From Winogradskyella costae (GTDB lineage: Bacteria; Bacteroidota; Bacteroidia; Flavobacteriales; Flavobacteriaceae), in assembly GCF_013403865.1 (NCBI RefSeq), contig NZ_JABFDK010000005.1, positions 164,059-228,058 on the forward strand: 64,000 nt of DNA. Reading direction: 5' to 3'. A program made the position numbers and the translations under genes. The notes under the pieces are model-generated. The model was given only the letters and a program-made list of their open reading frames with translations. It was not told the DNA's origin and ran no database searches. This document shows positions 26,250-35,628 of this stretch, piece after piece; position 1 is the first letter of the stretch; the number at the start of each line of letters is the position of its first letter.

Positions 26250-27455
26250 ATGGCCAAAACAAGATCACATATTCAAACGATTGGCATTGTTTTGTCTTCT
26301 GTACCCGGCTATTCGGAAACCTTTTTTAGAAATAAAATAAAAGGTTTACAAGCTCATGGTTTTCGAGTCATTTTGTTTGTAGATTATTTAAGGGCAGATG
26401 ATGCCTCGTTTTCGTGTAAAGTAGTAAGTGCTCCTCCTTTTGGTGCAAGTATTCTATCTGCCATTTGGTATAGCTTTTTTGCCGTATTGAAATTGTTTTT
26501 TATACATCCTAAAAGGGCGTATCGTTTATATCAATTAAATAAAAAGGATGGACTACCTTTCAAAGAAAATATTAGAAATCTTATTCTTAATCATTTTTTT
26601 CTAGGTCACCATGTAGATTGGTTGCATTTTGGTTTTGGTATGCTTGCCGTTAATAGAGAAAATGTAGCAGCAGCAATGGGGGCAAAAATGGCTGTTAGTT
26701 TTAGAGGTTTTGATCTGTATTTATCTCCTTTAAAGCATCCCAACTGTTATGATATTTTATTTGAAAAAACTATTGATTATCATGTTCTGTCTCAAGAAAT
26801 GAAACACGATTTAAGAGGTTACAATATTGCTTCAGAACACATTCATATTATTACACCTGCTATAGATACAGAATTCTTCATTTTTCATAAGAAAAGGGTT
26901 TTTACTGATACGTTAGAATTAATAACGGTGGCGAGATTACATTGGAAAAAAGGATTAGAATATACCTTTGAAGCTTTAGCTTGTTTAAAGGAACAAGGAG
27001 TTAACTTTCATTATACTATTATTGGAGACGGTATTGAGCGAGAGCGCTTAGTATTTGCAGCCTACCAACTAGGTATTCTAGATGATATAACTTTTGCAGG
27101 GAAATTACCTCACGATCAAGTACGAAAAACATTAGAAAACGCGTCGATTTATTTACAATACAGTATACAAGAAGGGTTTTGTAACGCCGTACTAGAAGCC
27201 CAATCTATGGGATTGTTATGTATTGTGTCTGATGCTGAAGGTTTGGCAGAGAATGTTTTAGATGGTAAGACAGGTTGGGTAGTTCCTAAACGACAGCCAA
27301 AAGTTTTGGCCCAAAAAATAAATGATGTACACCATTTAAGTATTGATGAAAAAGAGAAGATTATTACAACAGCAAAATATCGGGTAAAAAGTATCTTTAA
27401 TCTAGAGCAGCAAAATCAAGCGTTTATAAATTTCTATGAAAATAAGAGAAAATGA
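26250..27455 (+). CDS. Glycosyltransferase family 4 (WcaL/AmsK-like)
   Basis: 401 residues. TVARLHWKKGLEYTFEAL, HYTIIGDGIERE and IQEGFCNAVLEAQSMG define a GT4 enzyme; the N-terminal half includes GYSETFFRNKI, typical of the colanic acid WcaL-like group. Immediately after the preceding paralogue; a 90-base gap follows before the methyltransferase, with no terminator seen. Confidence 0.9.
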   Translation: MAKTRSHIQTIGIVLSSVPGYSETFFRNKIKGLQAHGFRVILFVDYLRADDASFSCKVVSAPPFGASILSAIWYSFFAVLKLFFIHPKRAYRLYQLNKKDGLPFKENIRNLILNHFFLGHHVDWLHFGFGMLAVNRENVAAAMGAKMAVSFRGFDLYLSPLKHPNCYDILFEKTIDYHVLSQEMKHDLRGYNIASEHIHIITPAIDTEFFIFHKKRVFTDTLELITVARLHWKKGLEYTFEALACLKEQGVNFHYTIIGDGIERERLVFAAYQLGILDDITFAGKLPHDQVRKTLENASIYLQYSIQEGFCNAVLEAQSMGLLCIVSDAEGLAENVLDGKTGWVVPKRQPKVLAQKINDVHHLSIDEKEKIITTAKYRVKSIFNLEQQNQAFINFYENKRK

Positions 27456-27545
27456 CCCCTTTTATAAAAACCCAATGCTTTTTTCATTCTTTATCTTTAT
27501 TATTGTAGCTGAAAGCTATAGCACAACATACTCTATAAGGTAATT

Positions 27546-28283
27546 ATGACAAATTATGAATTTTTGCGTTGGTTAACATTTCCTGTGATGACAACGCATT
27601 TAGTAACCGTTAGAAAGGATATTAAACAACTATTAAAACAGCATAAAAAAGGAAATACCATACCTTCCGTTTTAGATGTAGGTGGTCGTAAATCTCCTTA
27701 TACCATCAAATTACCAATGTATGTGACTTTGTTAGATGTGCCTCAAGAAGAAGGGACTAAAGAAGCTTTAAATTTAGGATTTACATCAGAAATCCTAAAA
27801 ACAATTCAAAAAAAACGAAGTAATATAAAAGACGTTGTCATTGAAGATATGACGAAATCTACGTTACCTGATGCATCCTACGATGCAGTAGTTTGTATAG
27901 AAGTTATAGAGCATGTGGAGGCAGATGATGTTTTTATAAAAAATATAGCCAAAGTTGTTGGCAAAGGAGGTTGGGCTTATTTTACAACACCAAATGGGGA
28001 TTTTATAAAAAATGAAGGTCCTGGGAAAAATCCAGATCATGTAAGACATTATACAAGATTAGAATTAAAAACCTTATTAGAAAAATATTTTGATAACGTT
28101 GATGTTCACTATGCTGTAAAGACAGGAAAACACAGAGTAAACGGTTTAAAGAGTTATAAAAGTGGTAATCCTTTTAGTGTAGTAAAGTCTATAAGTTCTA
28201 ATATTATTAATCGTGTTCAATCTAAAGGCTTAGAAGAGACATCACAAGAAACTGCCCATTTAATTGCAATAGGATATAATTAA
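27546..28283 (+). CDS. SAM-dependent methyltransferase (class I)
   Basis: 245 residues. Motif I is VLDVGGRKSP (Rossmann loop), the acidic strand LLDVP, then VVCIEVIEHVEADDVF and GGWAYFTTPNGDF, the ordinary Methyltransf_11/23 pattern. In this context it may methylate a sugar hydroxyl or uronate, including a chain-terminating cap for recognition by Wzt, but the substrate cannot be read. It is 3 bases before the fifth sulfotransferase. Confidence 0.87.
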   Translation: MTNYEFLRWLTFPVMTTHLVTVRKDIKQLLKQHKKGNTIPSVLDVGGRKSPYTIKLPMYVTLLDVPQEEGTKEALNLGFTSEILKTIQKKRSNIKDVVIEDMTKSTLPDASYDAVVCIEVIEHVEADDVFIKNIAKVVGKGGWAYFTTPNGDFIKNEGPGKNPDHVRHYTRLELKTLLEKYFDNVDVHYAVKTGKHRVNGLKSYKSGNPFSVVKSISSNIINRVQSKGLEETSQETAHLIAIGYN

Positions 28284-28286
28284 ATA

Positions 28287-28895
28287 ATGAAACAAAAAGT
28301 ATTTGTCATTGGATTTCAAAAAACAGGAACGACGTCCTTAGAGTATGCTTTGGAGCATTTAGGTTATCATGTTTATGGTGGTGATAAAAACTTGATGAAA
28401 TTTACAGATAGTGATGAACTTAAAACCTATATTAAAAAAACTTTAAAAACTTGGGATGCTGTTCAAGACATGCCTTGGCCAATATTTTATAAGGAACTTT
28501 ATGAGATTTATCCGGAAGCTAAGTTTATATTAACAATTCGACCTACAGATAAGTGGATTAGAAGTGTTATTACATATTTTGCTAGTATAAGGGTACCATT
28601 ACATAAGAAAATTTATGGGGTGCCTTGTGCAGAAGGGTATGAGGATCGCTATATTGAATTGTATAATCATTATAATAAGGATATTATAGAATTTTTTGAA
28701 CAGAAGCCTAATTTCTTAATAATGGAAATGGGTAAGAATTTTAATTATCAAGCTTTAGGAATTTTTTTAGATTTAGAAGATATTCCACAAGCGGACTTTC
28801 CTCATGCTAGAAATAATAAAAAAAGAAAATTACCGAACTATAAATTATATAGAGATTTGCGTTCTATGTATTGGAATTACAAGAAGAATTATTAA
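28287..28895 (+). CDS. Sulfotransferase family protein 5 (Sulfotransfer_4-like)
   Basis: 202 residues. GFQKTGTTSLEYALE (9-23) is the PAPS loop and ILTIRPTDKWIRSV the 3'-phosphate motif. It matches the 8895 enzyme in length and in KFILTIR wording, so the two are likely paralogues; VQDMPWPIFYKELYEIYPEAKFI corresponds to the same region there. The C-terminus is strongly basic. The following GT4 gene probably begins 12 bases after its stop. Confidence 0.87.
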   Translation: MKQKVFVIGFQKTGTTSLEYALEHLGYHVYGGDKNLMKFTDSDELKTYIKKTLKTWDAVQDMPWPIFYKELYEIYPEAKFILTIRPTDKWIRSVITYFASIRVPLHKKIYGVPCAEGYEDRYIELYNHYNKDIIEFFEQKPNFLIMEMGKNFNYQALGIFLDLEDIPQADFPHARNNKKRKLPNYKLYRDLRSMYWNYKKNY

Positions 28896-28906
28896 AACAT
28901 AAACTA

Positions 28907-29983
28907 TTGAAATTTCTAGTGTTTCATACTTACAATAAAGGGTATCTTTCTAGTTTTTTTCATGAACTATCTGCAAAGCTTGTTCAGAGAGAGCATAATG
29001 TTGTTAGTTTTTCTTGGAAAGGTTCTGTAAGTGAGCGAGAGAAAGATGGTGTAAGAGTCATTATAAAAAGAAAGCAAGGCTATTTGGTGAATTATCGCAA
29101 TGTGTATCAGATTATTAAAAAGGAAAAACCAGATGTTGTTCTCTCTAATTTCAGTTATGCTAATCCCGCATTGTTATTTGGTAAGCTGTTTGGAGTAAAA
29201 AAGAATTTGGTATGGTTTCACTCATTAAATGAACAGTTAGAATCGAGTAAAACTCAAATTTTTATAAAAAAACAATTTTTGAAATTAGCAAATAAAGTTA
29301 TTGCTAATTCGTTTCTAACAAAGACAGAATTACATGAGCTTTATGGTGTTCAGAAGCAAAAGACACAAGCTATACCTTTTTGGAGTAATATTTCCGAGCA
29401 AAAGTTGATGCCATCTGAATTAAAATTTAAAACTGTTTCTCAGATTATTAAAATTGGTTGCCCAGGTCGGATAACTGATGATAAAAACCAACATATAATA
29501 ATAGAAACAATTTCTCAATTAAAAAGTGAAAATAATTATGATTTTCATCTTTACATTGCAGGAGTTGGAAATGCACTTTCTAAGTTGAAAAAGAAAGTTC
29601 AATACTTAGACTTAATAGATCAGGTTACATTTTTAGGGCAATTATCTGCAAATGAGATGTTAACTTTTTATAATCAAATGGATGTGGTTGTATTGCCAAG
29701 TTTACATGAGGCATTTGGATTGGTTTTCATAGAAGCAATTTCTTTGGGTACACCAGTTGTCGTGTCTTCGCAGTTTGGAGCCTTATCTTTTATAAAGAAT
29801 AAAAACGAAACGTTTTCTAATGTGACTTTTAATCCTAATTCCGTAAAAGATCTTAAAGAAAAATTAATTCCCTATTTAGAAAAAAAGGGATTACCAAAAA
29901 TGTATTTTAAAAAATTATATCAAGATAATTTTAATAAAAATATGATTTTTAAAATGTTTCTTGAAAGCATTGAAATAAAATAA
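28907..29983 (+). CDS. Glycosyltransferase family 4 (first of a tandem pair)
   Basis: 358 residues from TTG at 28907. The frame also opens at TTG 28871, but that would add 12 residues overlapping the sulfotransferase. Starting at 28907 matches the TTG start and N-terminus of its neighbour (LKFLVFHTYNKGYLSSFF against MKIIILYSHNKGLLSNFF). GCPGRITDDKNQHIIIET and LPSLHEAFGLVFIEAISLG carry the GT4 domain signature and E-x7-E motif. The two genes are similar along their whole length, so they arose by tandem duplication. Slightly different acceptors are likely. Confidence 0.88.
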   Translation: MKFLVFHTYNKGYLSSFFHELSAKLVQREHNVVSFSWKGSVSEREKDGVRVIIKRKQGYLVNYRNVYQIIKKEKPDVVLSNFSYANPALLFGKLFGVKKNLVWFHSLNEQLESSKTQIFIKKQFLKLANKVIANSFLTKTELHELYGVQKQKTQAIPFWSNISEQKLMPSELKFKTVSQIIKIGCPGRITDDKNQHIIIETISQLKSENNYDFHLYIAGVGNALSKLKKKVQYLDLIDQVTFLGQLSANEMLTFYNQMDVVVLPSLHEAFGLVFIEAISLGTPVVVSSQFGALSFIKNKNETFSNVTFNPNSVKDLKEKLIPYLEKKGLPKMYFKKLYQDNFNKNMIFKMFLESIEIK

Positions 29984-30007
29984 TTATTAAAAATTGAAGA
30001 GATTAGT

Positions 30008-31084
30008 TTGAAAATTATAATCCTATACTCACATAATAAAGGCTTACTCTCTAATTTTTTTCAAGAACTATCTGAAAAACTTTATGAGGAAGGTTGTGAA
30101 GTTCTTAATTTCTGTTTAAAACATAATAAGAAATCTTTTATTCAAAACGGGGTCTCAGTTTGTATTGATAAAAATGAAGGGTATTTTAATAATTATTATA
30201 AAATCTTTAAGCTTATTAAAAAAGAAAAACCTAATGTGGTTATTTCTAATTTTAGTTATATAAATCCTGCAGTTTTGGCTGGTAGGTTGTTAGGTGTTGA
30301 GCATAATATCGCTTGGTTTCATTCTGCTTATGGACATACAAAACCTAGTGTTATTAAAGTTTTGAATAAGACTTTATATTTAAATATGGCTCAAATAGTC
30401 TTGGCCAATTCTAGGCAATTACAAAATGAGATGCATACGGTATATAAAGTACCAAGAGAGCGAACAAACTCCATACCTTTTTGGACAAATATTAATAATT
30501 ACGAACCTTGTTCTAAAACCTTAAGTCGATTAGATAAGGAGAATGTTTTTAAAATAGGTTGTCCTGGCCGTTTAGTTTCTGATAAAAACCACCAAACTGT
30601 TATAGAAGCTGTAAATAAATTAAAGGCAGAAAACAAAACCTCCATACAATTGTATCTTGCAGGAGATGGTGCTTATAAAGAATCTTTAAAGTTATTGGTC
30701 AATCAACTAGACATGAACGATAGCGTTGTGTTTTTAGGTGATTTATCTGTAACAGAAATGATTGCTTTTTACAAAAGTATGAATGTGGTTGTTTTACCAA
30801 GTTTTAATGAAGCTTTTGGCTTGGTTTTTATTGAAGCTATAGCTTTAGGATCACCAGTTATTGTATCTTCGAAGTTTGGAGCTCTCGACTTTATTGATCA
30901 AAAGCAGTTTCCATTAAAAAACTTTACTTTTGATCCCAACTCGGTAACTGATTTAATATGTAGTTTACAGAATTATTTAGAGAATAGAGGAGTGCAAAGT
31001 GATTATTTTAATCACCTTTATACAAGTACTTTTAATAAAGACGTTATTTTTAAAAAAATACTTAAAATTATAAAAAAAGTTTAA
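30008..31084 (+). CDS. Glycosyltransferase family 4 (second of a tandem pair)
   Basis: 358 residues from a TTG codon. It shares long stretches with the previous gene: KLIKKEKPNVVISNFSY, GVEHNIAWFHS, GCPGRLVSDKNH and LPSFNEAFGLVFIEAIALG. The spacing of 24 bases and equal length indicate tandem duplication. Its stop overlaps the next ATG (TTTAATG), so the downstream GT2 is translationally coupled. Confidence 0.9.
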   Translation: MKIIILYSHNKGLLSNFFQELSEKLYEEGCEVLNFCLKHNKKSFIQNGVSVCIDKNEGYFNNYYKIFKLIKKEKPNVVISNFSYINPAVLAGRLLGVEHNIAWFHSAYGHTKPSVIKVLNKTLYLNMAQIVLANSRQLQNEMHTVYKVPRERTNSIPFWTNINNYEPCSKTLSRLDKENVFKIGCPGRLVSDKNHQTVIEAVNKLKAENKTSIQLYLAGDGAYKESLKLLVNQLDMNDSVVFLGDLSVTEMIAFYKSMNVVVLPSFNEAFGLVFIEAIALGSPVIVSSKFGALDFIDQKQFPLKNFTFDPNSVTDLICSLQNYLENRGVQSDYFNHLYTSTFNKDVIFKKILKIIKKV

Positions 31085-32409
31085 TGCTATTCTCCTTTTT
31101 AAAATACTTACAACCTACGCATTATTTTCAACGATTAACAAAAGCAAATGGTTCTGTTTTTCCGAATGTTAAAGATTTACCAGAATTTGTCTTGTCGGAA
31201 TTAAGTAGAGATACTAATTACTCATCTAAACTAGCAGCAGACTATGATTTGTCTTGGCAAGCTATTCAAAATGGTTATGTTGGAAATGCACCTACGTATA
31301 CTCGTTTTGAAACCTTTAGTGTTGAGGATAATTACCATTTTATCCGAAAGTATTTTAATTCAGCTTGGGTTTTTTATGTATTATTATTAAGAGTTTTTTC
31401 ATGTCATAACCCATTCAGGGAAATACGAGCTTGGGTAAAAACGAGATCTATTAATAGAGTCTCTGTTGGTACTAGCCCTATTTTTTACAAAGATTGGGAT
31501 GCTTTTAATTCGTCATTACTAAAAGAAAGTCCTAAAGTTAGTGTTGTTATTCCTACATTGAATAGATACACCTATTTACACGATGTTTTAAAGGATTTAG
31601 AAACACAAGATTATTCTAATTTTGAAGTTATAGTTGTAGATCAATCCGAACCTTTTAATTCAGAATTTTATAAGAATTATAATTTAGATATTAATCTTAT
31701 AAGACAAGAAGAGAAAGCACTTTGGTTAGCGCGTAATACAGCTGTTAAACACGCAACAGGCGATTTAATTGCTCTTTCTGAAGACGATGTTCGTATTGCT
31801 TCTAATTGGATTAGTTCTCATTTAAAGTGTTTGGTTTTTTTTGATGCACAAGTCTCAGCAGGTGTTTTTTATCCACAAGGACAACATATACCTAAAGACA
31901 GATCTTTTTTTGCAGTAGCGTCTCAGTTTGCAACAGGAAATGCTATGCTTTATAAAAGTGTTTTTGAAAGCGTAGGCTTATTCGATCGGCAATTTGAAAA
32001 ACAACGTATGGGAGATGGTGAGTTTGGTATGCGCGTTTATCTCGATGGTATAAAAAGTGTATCTAACCCAGTAGCATCTTGCATTGATGTAAAAGCAGGG
32101 ACAGGTGGTTTACGCGAAATGGGAAGTTGGGATGCTTTTAGACCCTCTAACTTTTTTGCTCCTAGACCAATACCTAGTGTATTATATTATTTTAGACGGT
32201 ATTTTGGAAAAAAAGCGGCAAGAATAGCTCTCTTGCGAATGGTGCCATTATCCATATTTCCCTATCAATTTAAAAAAAATAAACCTTTATTGATATTGGG
32301 GGCTTTTCTAACACTGCTTATTCTTCCTATAGTATTTTATCAGGTATTTAAATCTTGGAGTTTAGCGAGTCAGAAAATAAATAAAGGGCCTTTAATAGAA
32401 ACTTTATAA
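31084..32409 (+). CDS. Glycosyltransferase family 2 with N-terminal extension
   Basis: 441 residues. An N-terminal region of about 150 residues without a recognisable domain precedes the GT-A domain: KVSVVIPTLNRYTYLHDVL, VDQSEP, WLARNTAVKHATGDLIALSEDDVR. The C-terminus has a hydrophobic helix (about 405-425, LLILGAFLTLLILPIVFYQV), so it is probably membrane anchored. SEDDVR is the metal motif. The extension is longer than in the other GT2 enzymes here and is not explained. Confidence 0.87.
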   Translation: MLFSFLKYLQPTHYFQRLTKANGSVFPNVKDLPEFVLSELSRDTNYSSKLAADYDLSWQAIQNGYVGNAPTYTRFETFSVEDNYHFIRKYFNSAWVFYVLLLRVFSCHNPFREIRAWVKTRSINRVSVGTSPIFYKDWDAFNSSLLKESPKVSVVIPTLNRYTYLHDVLKDLETQDYSNFEVIVVDQSEPFNSEFYKNYNLDINLIRQEEKALWLARNTAVKHATGDLIALSEDDVRIASNWISSHLKCLVFFDAQVSAGVFYPQGQHIPKDRSFFAVASQFATGNAMLYKSVFESVGLFDRQFEKQRMGDGEFGMRVYLDGIKSVSNPVASCIDVKAGTGGLREMGSWDAFRPSNFFAPRPIPSVLYYFRRYFGKKAARIALLRMVPLSIFPYQFKKNKPLLILGAFLTLLILPIVFYQVFKSWSLASQKINKGPLIETL

Positions 32410-33512
32410 TGCATTTACAGAACAAGCAGTTATTAATTGTTACTTCAGAATTCCCACCCCAACCAGGTGGAATAGGTAATCATGCTTATCAATTAGCCTT
32501 GGAATTATCTAAAAACAATTATTCAATTACCGTTATTGCAGATCAACGATCAATTATAGGTGAAGAAGAAATTGTTTTTGACAAAGCATTACCTTTTAAA
32601 GTGATACGAATAAAGCGCCACAAGCATCGGTTTAAAATGTATTTAAATAGAATTGCTGTGACCTATAAATATTTTTCAAAGACATCGCATGTTATTGCAA
32701 CTGGTAAATTCTCGCTATGGAATGTGGCTTTTATAAGCAGATTTAAAAAAGCAAAAACAATAGCTGTTGTTCACGGAACAGAAGTTAACTTTAAGACTTT
32801 TATTTTGAAAAAATCGATAGATTATTCTTTAAATAAAATGGATAATATAGTTGCTGTTTCTAATTATACTAAAAGTTTAATATCATATTTAAATAAAGAC
32901 GTTGAGGTGATTCCAAACGGTATACGTGTAAACGAATGGAATTCTGATAAGAAGACTTCAGTAGTCTTAAAAGGTAATCCTGTACTAACAACAGTTGGTC
33001 GTGTAAGTTCAAGAAAAGGGCAACTCAATGTTATAAAACATTTACCAGAATTACTAAAATATTATCCTGACCTACATTACCATTGTGTAGGTATTCCAAC
33101 TGAGGCAGATTATTTTACTCAAGTAGCAATAGATTTAGGTGTAAATTCACATATAACATTTCATGGAGCTTTAGACGATGAACAATTAAAACAGACCTTA
33201 AGTAGTACTACTATTTTTGTAATGTTGAGTAGTGAAAGTAAAACCGGAGATGTTGAAGGATTTGGTATTGCAATTCTTGAGGCTAATGCATTAGGTGTAC
33301 CAGCTATTGGATCTAAAAATTGTGGTATTGAAGATGCAATTAAACCTAATGTTTCGGGTATTTTGGTAGATTCGGGTGATACTCGTCAATTTATAAACGC
33401 TATTGATAGCATACTAAAATCAAAAGAAACCTTTTGTGAAGCATCAAAAAAATGGGCTTTAGAGCATAATTGGACCACCATTATTAAAAAATATATAGCT
33501 TTGTTAACATGA
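32409..33512 (+). CDS. Glycosyltransferase family 4
   Basis: 367 residues. LLIVTSEFPPQPGGIGNHAYQL is the standard GT4 opening with the GGIG loop; TTVGRVSSRKGQLNVIKHL and EGFGIAILEANALG give the donor-binding domain. One-base overlap with the preceding gene and 4 with the next. Specificity unknown. Confidence 0.9.
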   Translation: MHLQNKQLLIVTSEFPPQPGGIGNHAYQLALELSKNNYSITVIADQRSIIGEEEIVFDKALPFKVIRIKRHKHRFKMYLNRIAVTYKYFSKTSHVIATGKFSLWNVAFISRFKKAKTIAVVHGTEVNFKTFILKKSIDYSLNKMDNIVAVSNYTKSLISYLNKDVEVIPNGIRVNEWNSDKKTSVVLKGNPVLTTVGRVSSRKGQLNVIKHLPELLKYYPDLHYHCVGIPTEADYFTQVAIDLGVNSHITFHGALDDEQLKQTLSSTTIFVMLSSESKTGDVEGFGIAILEANALGVPAIGSKNCGIEDAIKPNVSGILVDSGDTRQFINAIDSILKSKETFCEASKKWALEHNWTTIIKKYIALLT

Positions 33513-34636
33513 GCACATTAACTATTATATCTCATACAGAGCATTACAAAAAAGCAGATGGTACTATTGTAGGATTAGGATCTACTGTTACTGAGGTTAA
33601 TAATTTGGTAGAGGTTTTCGATTCAATTATTCATGTGGCTATGTTGCATGATATTCCTGCGCCATCAAGTGCATTAGCTTACACGTCTAACACTATAACT
33701 TTTGTTCCTTTACCAGCTGTTGGCGGAACAAAGACATTAGATAAACTTGCTATAATATGGAAAACGCCTCAAATATTGAGAACGATTCAAAAAGCTTTAA
33801 ATAAATCAGATTATTTTCAGTTTAGGGCACCAACAGGAATTGGAGTTTTTGTTGTTCCTTATTTAGTTTTTTTAAGTTCAAAAAAAGGATGGTTTAAATA
33901 TGCTGGAAATTGGAAACAGGAGAATGCACCGATGGCCTATAGCTTTCAACGTTATTTACTAAAACAACAGAATAGAAATGTTACTATAAATGGGAGGTGG
34001 GAAAATCAGAAAAAACACTGTCTTACATTTGAAAACCCATGTTTAACAGAGCAAGAGATAATACATGGACAATTTATTACTCAAAATAAAAAATTAAACA
34101 AAGAAGCGATTAATTTTTGTTTCGTTGGGAGATTAGAAGAGGCTAAAGGATTAGGTTTATTTATAAATGCATTTAAATCACTTTCACCTAAAGAACAAGC
34201 GTGTATAGGAGCTATTCATCTAGTAGGAGATGGAGAATTAGTTGATTATTATAAAGCGCAAACATTAGATAGTGCTTTGAACTTTATCTTTCATGGCTAT
34301 TTATCTCGTAAAGATGTTCATCAAATTTATCAGATTTCTCATGCTATTATTTTACCATCTGCATCTGAAGGTTTTCCAAAAGTAATAGCTGAAGCTATGA
34401 ATTATGGTTGTTTACCTATTGTTTCTGATGTGTCTTCGATTTCTAATTATGTTGTTGATAATCAAAACGGATTTTTACTGCCTTCAATTACAAAAGAAGG
34501 TTTATTAACCAAAATTGAAAAACTATTAGGACTATCAGAATCAACATATTCTACTATGATAGATTCAAAAAAAACAACTATTTCAAAATTCACATATTCG
34601 TATTATAATCAGCGGATTAAAATAGATTTATTGTGA
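33509..34636 (+). CDS. Glycosyltransferase family 4
   Basis: 375 residues. FVGRLEEAKGLGLFINAF and SASEGFPKVIAEAMNYG mark the GT4 C-terminal domain. The N-terminus lacks the usual glycine-rich loop and is divergent, so the acceptor side may be unusual. It ends the tight transcript; 123 bases with a promoter-like element follow. Confidence 0.85.
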   Translation: MSTLTIISHTEHYKKADGTIVGLGSTVTEVNNLVEVFDSIIHVAMLHDIPAPSSALAYTSNTITFVPLPAVGGTKTLDKLAIIWKTPQILRTIQKALNKSDYFQFRAPTGIGVFVVPYLVFLSSKKGWFKYAGNWKQENAPMAYSFQRYLLKQQNRNVTINGRWENQKKHCLTFENPCLTEQEIIHGQFITQNKKLNKEAINFCFVGRLEEAKGLGLFINAFKSLSPKEQACIGAIHLVGDGELVDYYKAQTLDSALNFIFHGYLSRKDVHQIYQISHAIILPSASEGFPKVIAEAMNYGCLPIVSDVSSISNYVVDNQNGFLLPSITKEGLLTKIEKLLGLSESTYSTMIDSKKTTISKFTYSYYNQRIKIDLL

Positions 34637-34723
34637 GATTTGAAATTAGCAGTTAATGGTGTAAGATGCTGACTTTATTTTGGTTAAAAATTGATTTATT
34701 ATGCCTAGTAAAAAAAAAATAAT

Positions 34724-34731
34724 TACATTTA
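34724..34731 (+). promoter_or_regulatory. Possible Bacteroidota -7 element before the transglutaminase-like gene
   Basis: TACATTTA, one mismatch from the TAnnTTTG consensus, 28 bases before the ATG at 34760. It lies in one of the few longer gaps of the locus. There is no clear -33 TTG at the right distance. Confidence 0.35.
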
Positions 34732-34759
34732 GCCGATGTTAAAAAATGAGCTATTCTAA

Positions 34760-35566
34760 ATGATCTTGAAAAAACTGTTTTGGGTTTTTAAACGTCACCC
34801 AATCTTATATATTACCCGCTTTAAGTTACTTTCTAAAAATGTAGAAATTAGTGATGTAAGTGATTGTACGTATAATAAAACTAACAGAAAGAAGGATATC
34901 CCTGCTTATTATAAAGAAATCAATAAATCAGTTTTTAAAGATTCTACACCAGAGTCTGATTTAAGTTTAATTAAAAAACTGAGTATTTGGCTACAGAATA
35001 ATATTAAAGGTGGGCCAGGATTAAGTGAGCCTTCAGAAAAAGCGTTACGTATTATGCTAGATGGAAAAGGAGGTGTTTGTAGTGATATGGCACAGATTTT
35101 TAATAATTTTTGTGTGATTAATTCAATCAAAGTCAGAGAATGGGGAACTACAAGAGCACCTTTTAACACAGAGTATGGTGGCCATTCTTTTAATGAGGTA
35201 TTTAGTAAGGAATTAAATAAATGGGTGCTTATTGATGTTTATAATGGTTTGACTTTTTTTAATGAAGATAAAGTACCATTATCTGTTATTGAATTGTTTC
35301 AGTTATCTCGCAATAAGAAAACAGTTCACTATAAATCGTTTAATGAGAATAAACCACTAGAAGAAGATAGTGTTTATAGAAATTATTTAAATAAAGATAC
35401 GGTTCCTTTTTTAATTTGTAATTATAATAATAAAACATACGATGTGTTTTTAAAATATACACGTCCTTATATTCCTGTTTTTATAACACACTTTGTTTTG
35501 TATGTTTTAAGAAAGAGTTATCATTACCGCTTTCCATTAGATAATTATAAAATTATTTTTTCTTAA
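34760..35566 (+). CDS. Transglutaminase-like (papain-fold) protein
   Basis: 268 residues. A transglutaminase-core triad can be read: Cys107 in GKGGVCSDMAQIF, His142 in YGGHSFNEVF and Asp159 in KWVLIDVYNG. These positions and spacings fit the Transglut_core superfamily, which includes proteases and amide-cleaving enzymes as well as crosslinkers. No signal peptide, so it appears cytoplasmic. It sits between glycosyltransferases and the O-antigen ligase-like gene; why a glycan locus carries it is unclear. Confidence 0.8.
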   Translation: MILKKLFWVFKRHPILYITRFKLLSKNVEISDVSDCTYNKTNRKKDIPAYYKEINKSVFKDSTPESDLSLIKKLSIWLQNNIKGGPGLSEPSEKALRIMLDGKGGVCSDMAQIFNNFCVINSIKVREWGTTRAPFNTEYGGHSFNEVFSKELNKWVLIDVYNGLTFFNEDKVPLSVIELFQLSRNKKTVHYKSFNENKPLEEDSVYRNYLNKDTVPFLICNYNNKTYDVFLKYTRPYIPVFITHFVLYVLRKSYHYRFPLDNYKIIFS

Positions 35567-35628
35567 CTCTGAGGTTAATCGATAATTATTTACACGACTT
35601 CTTTCATTTTAAACCCTGACTGCATAAA

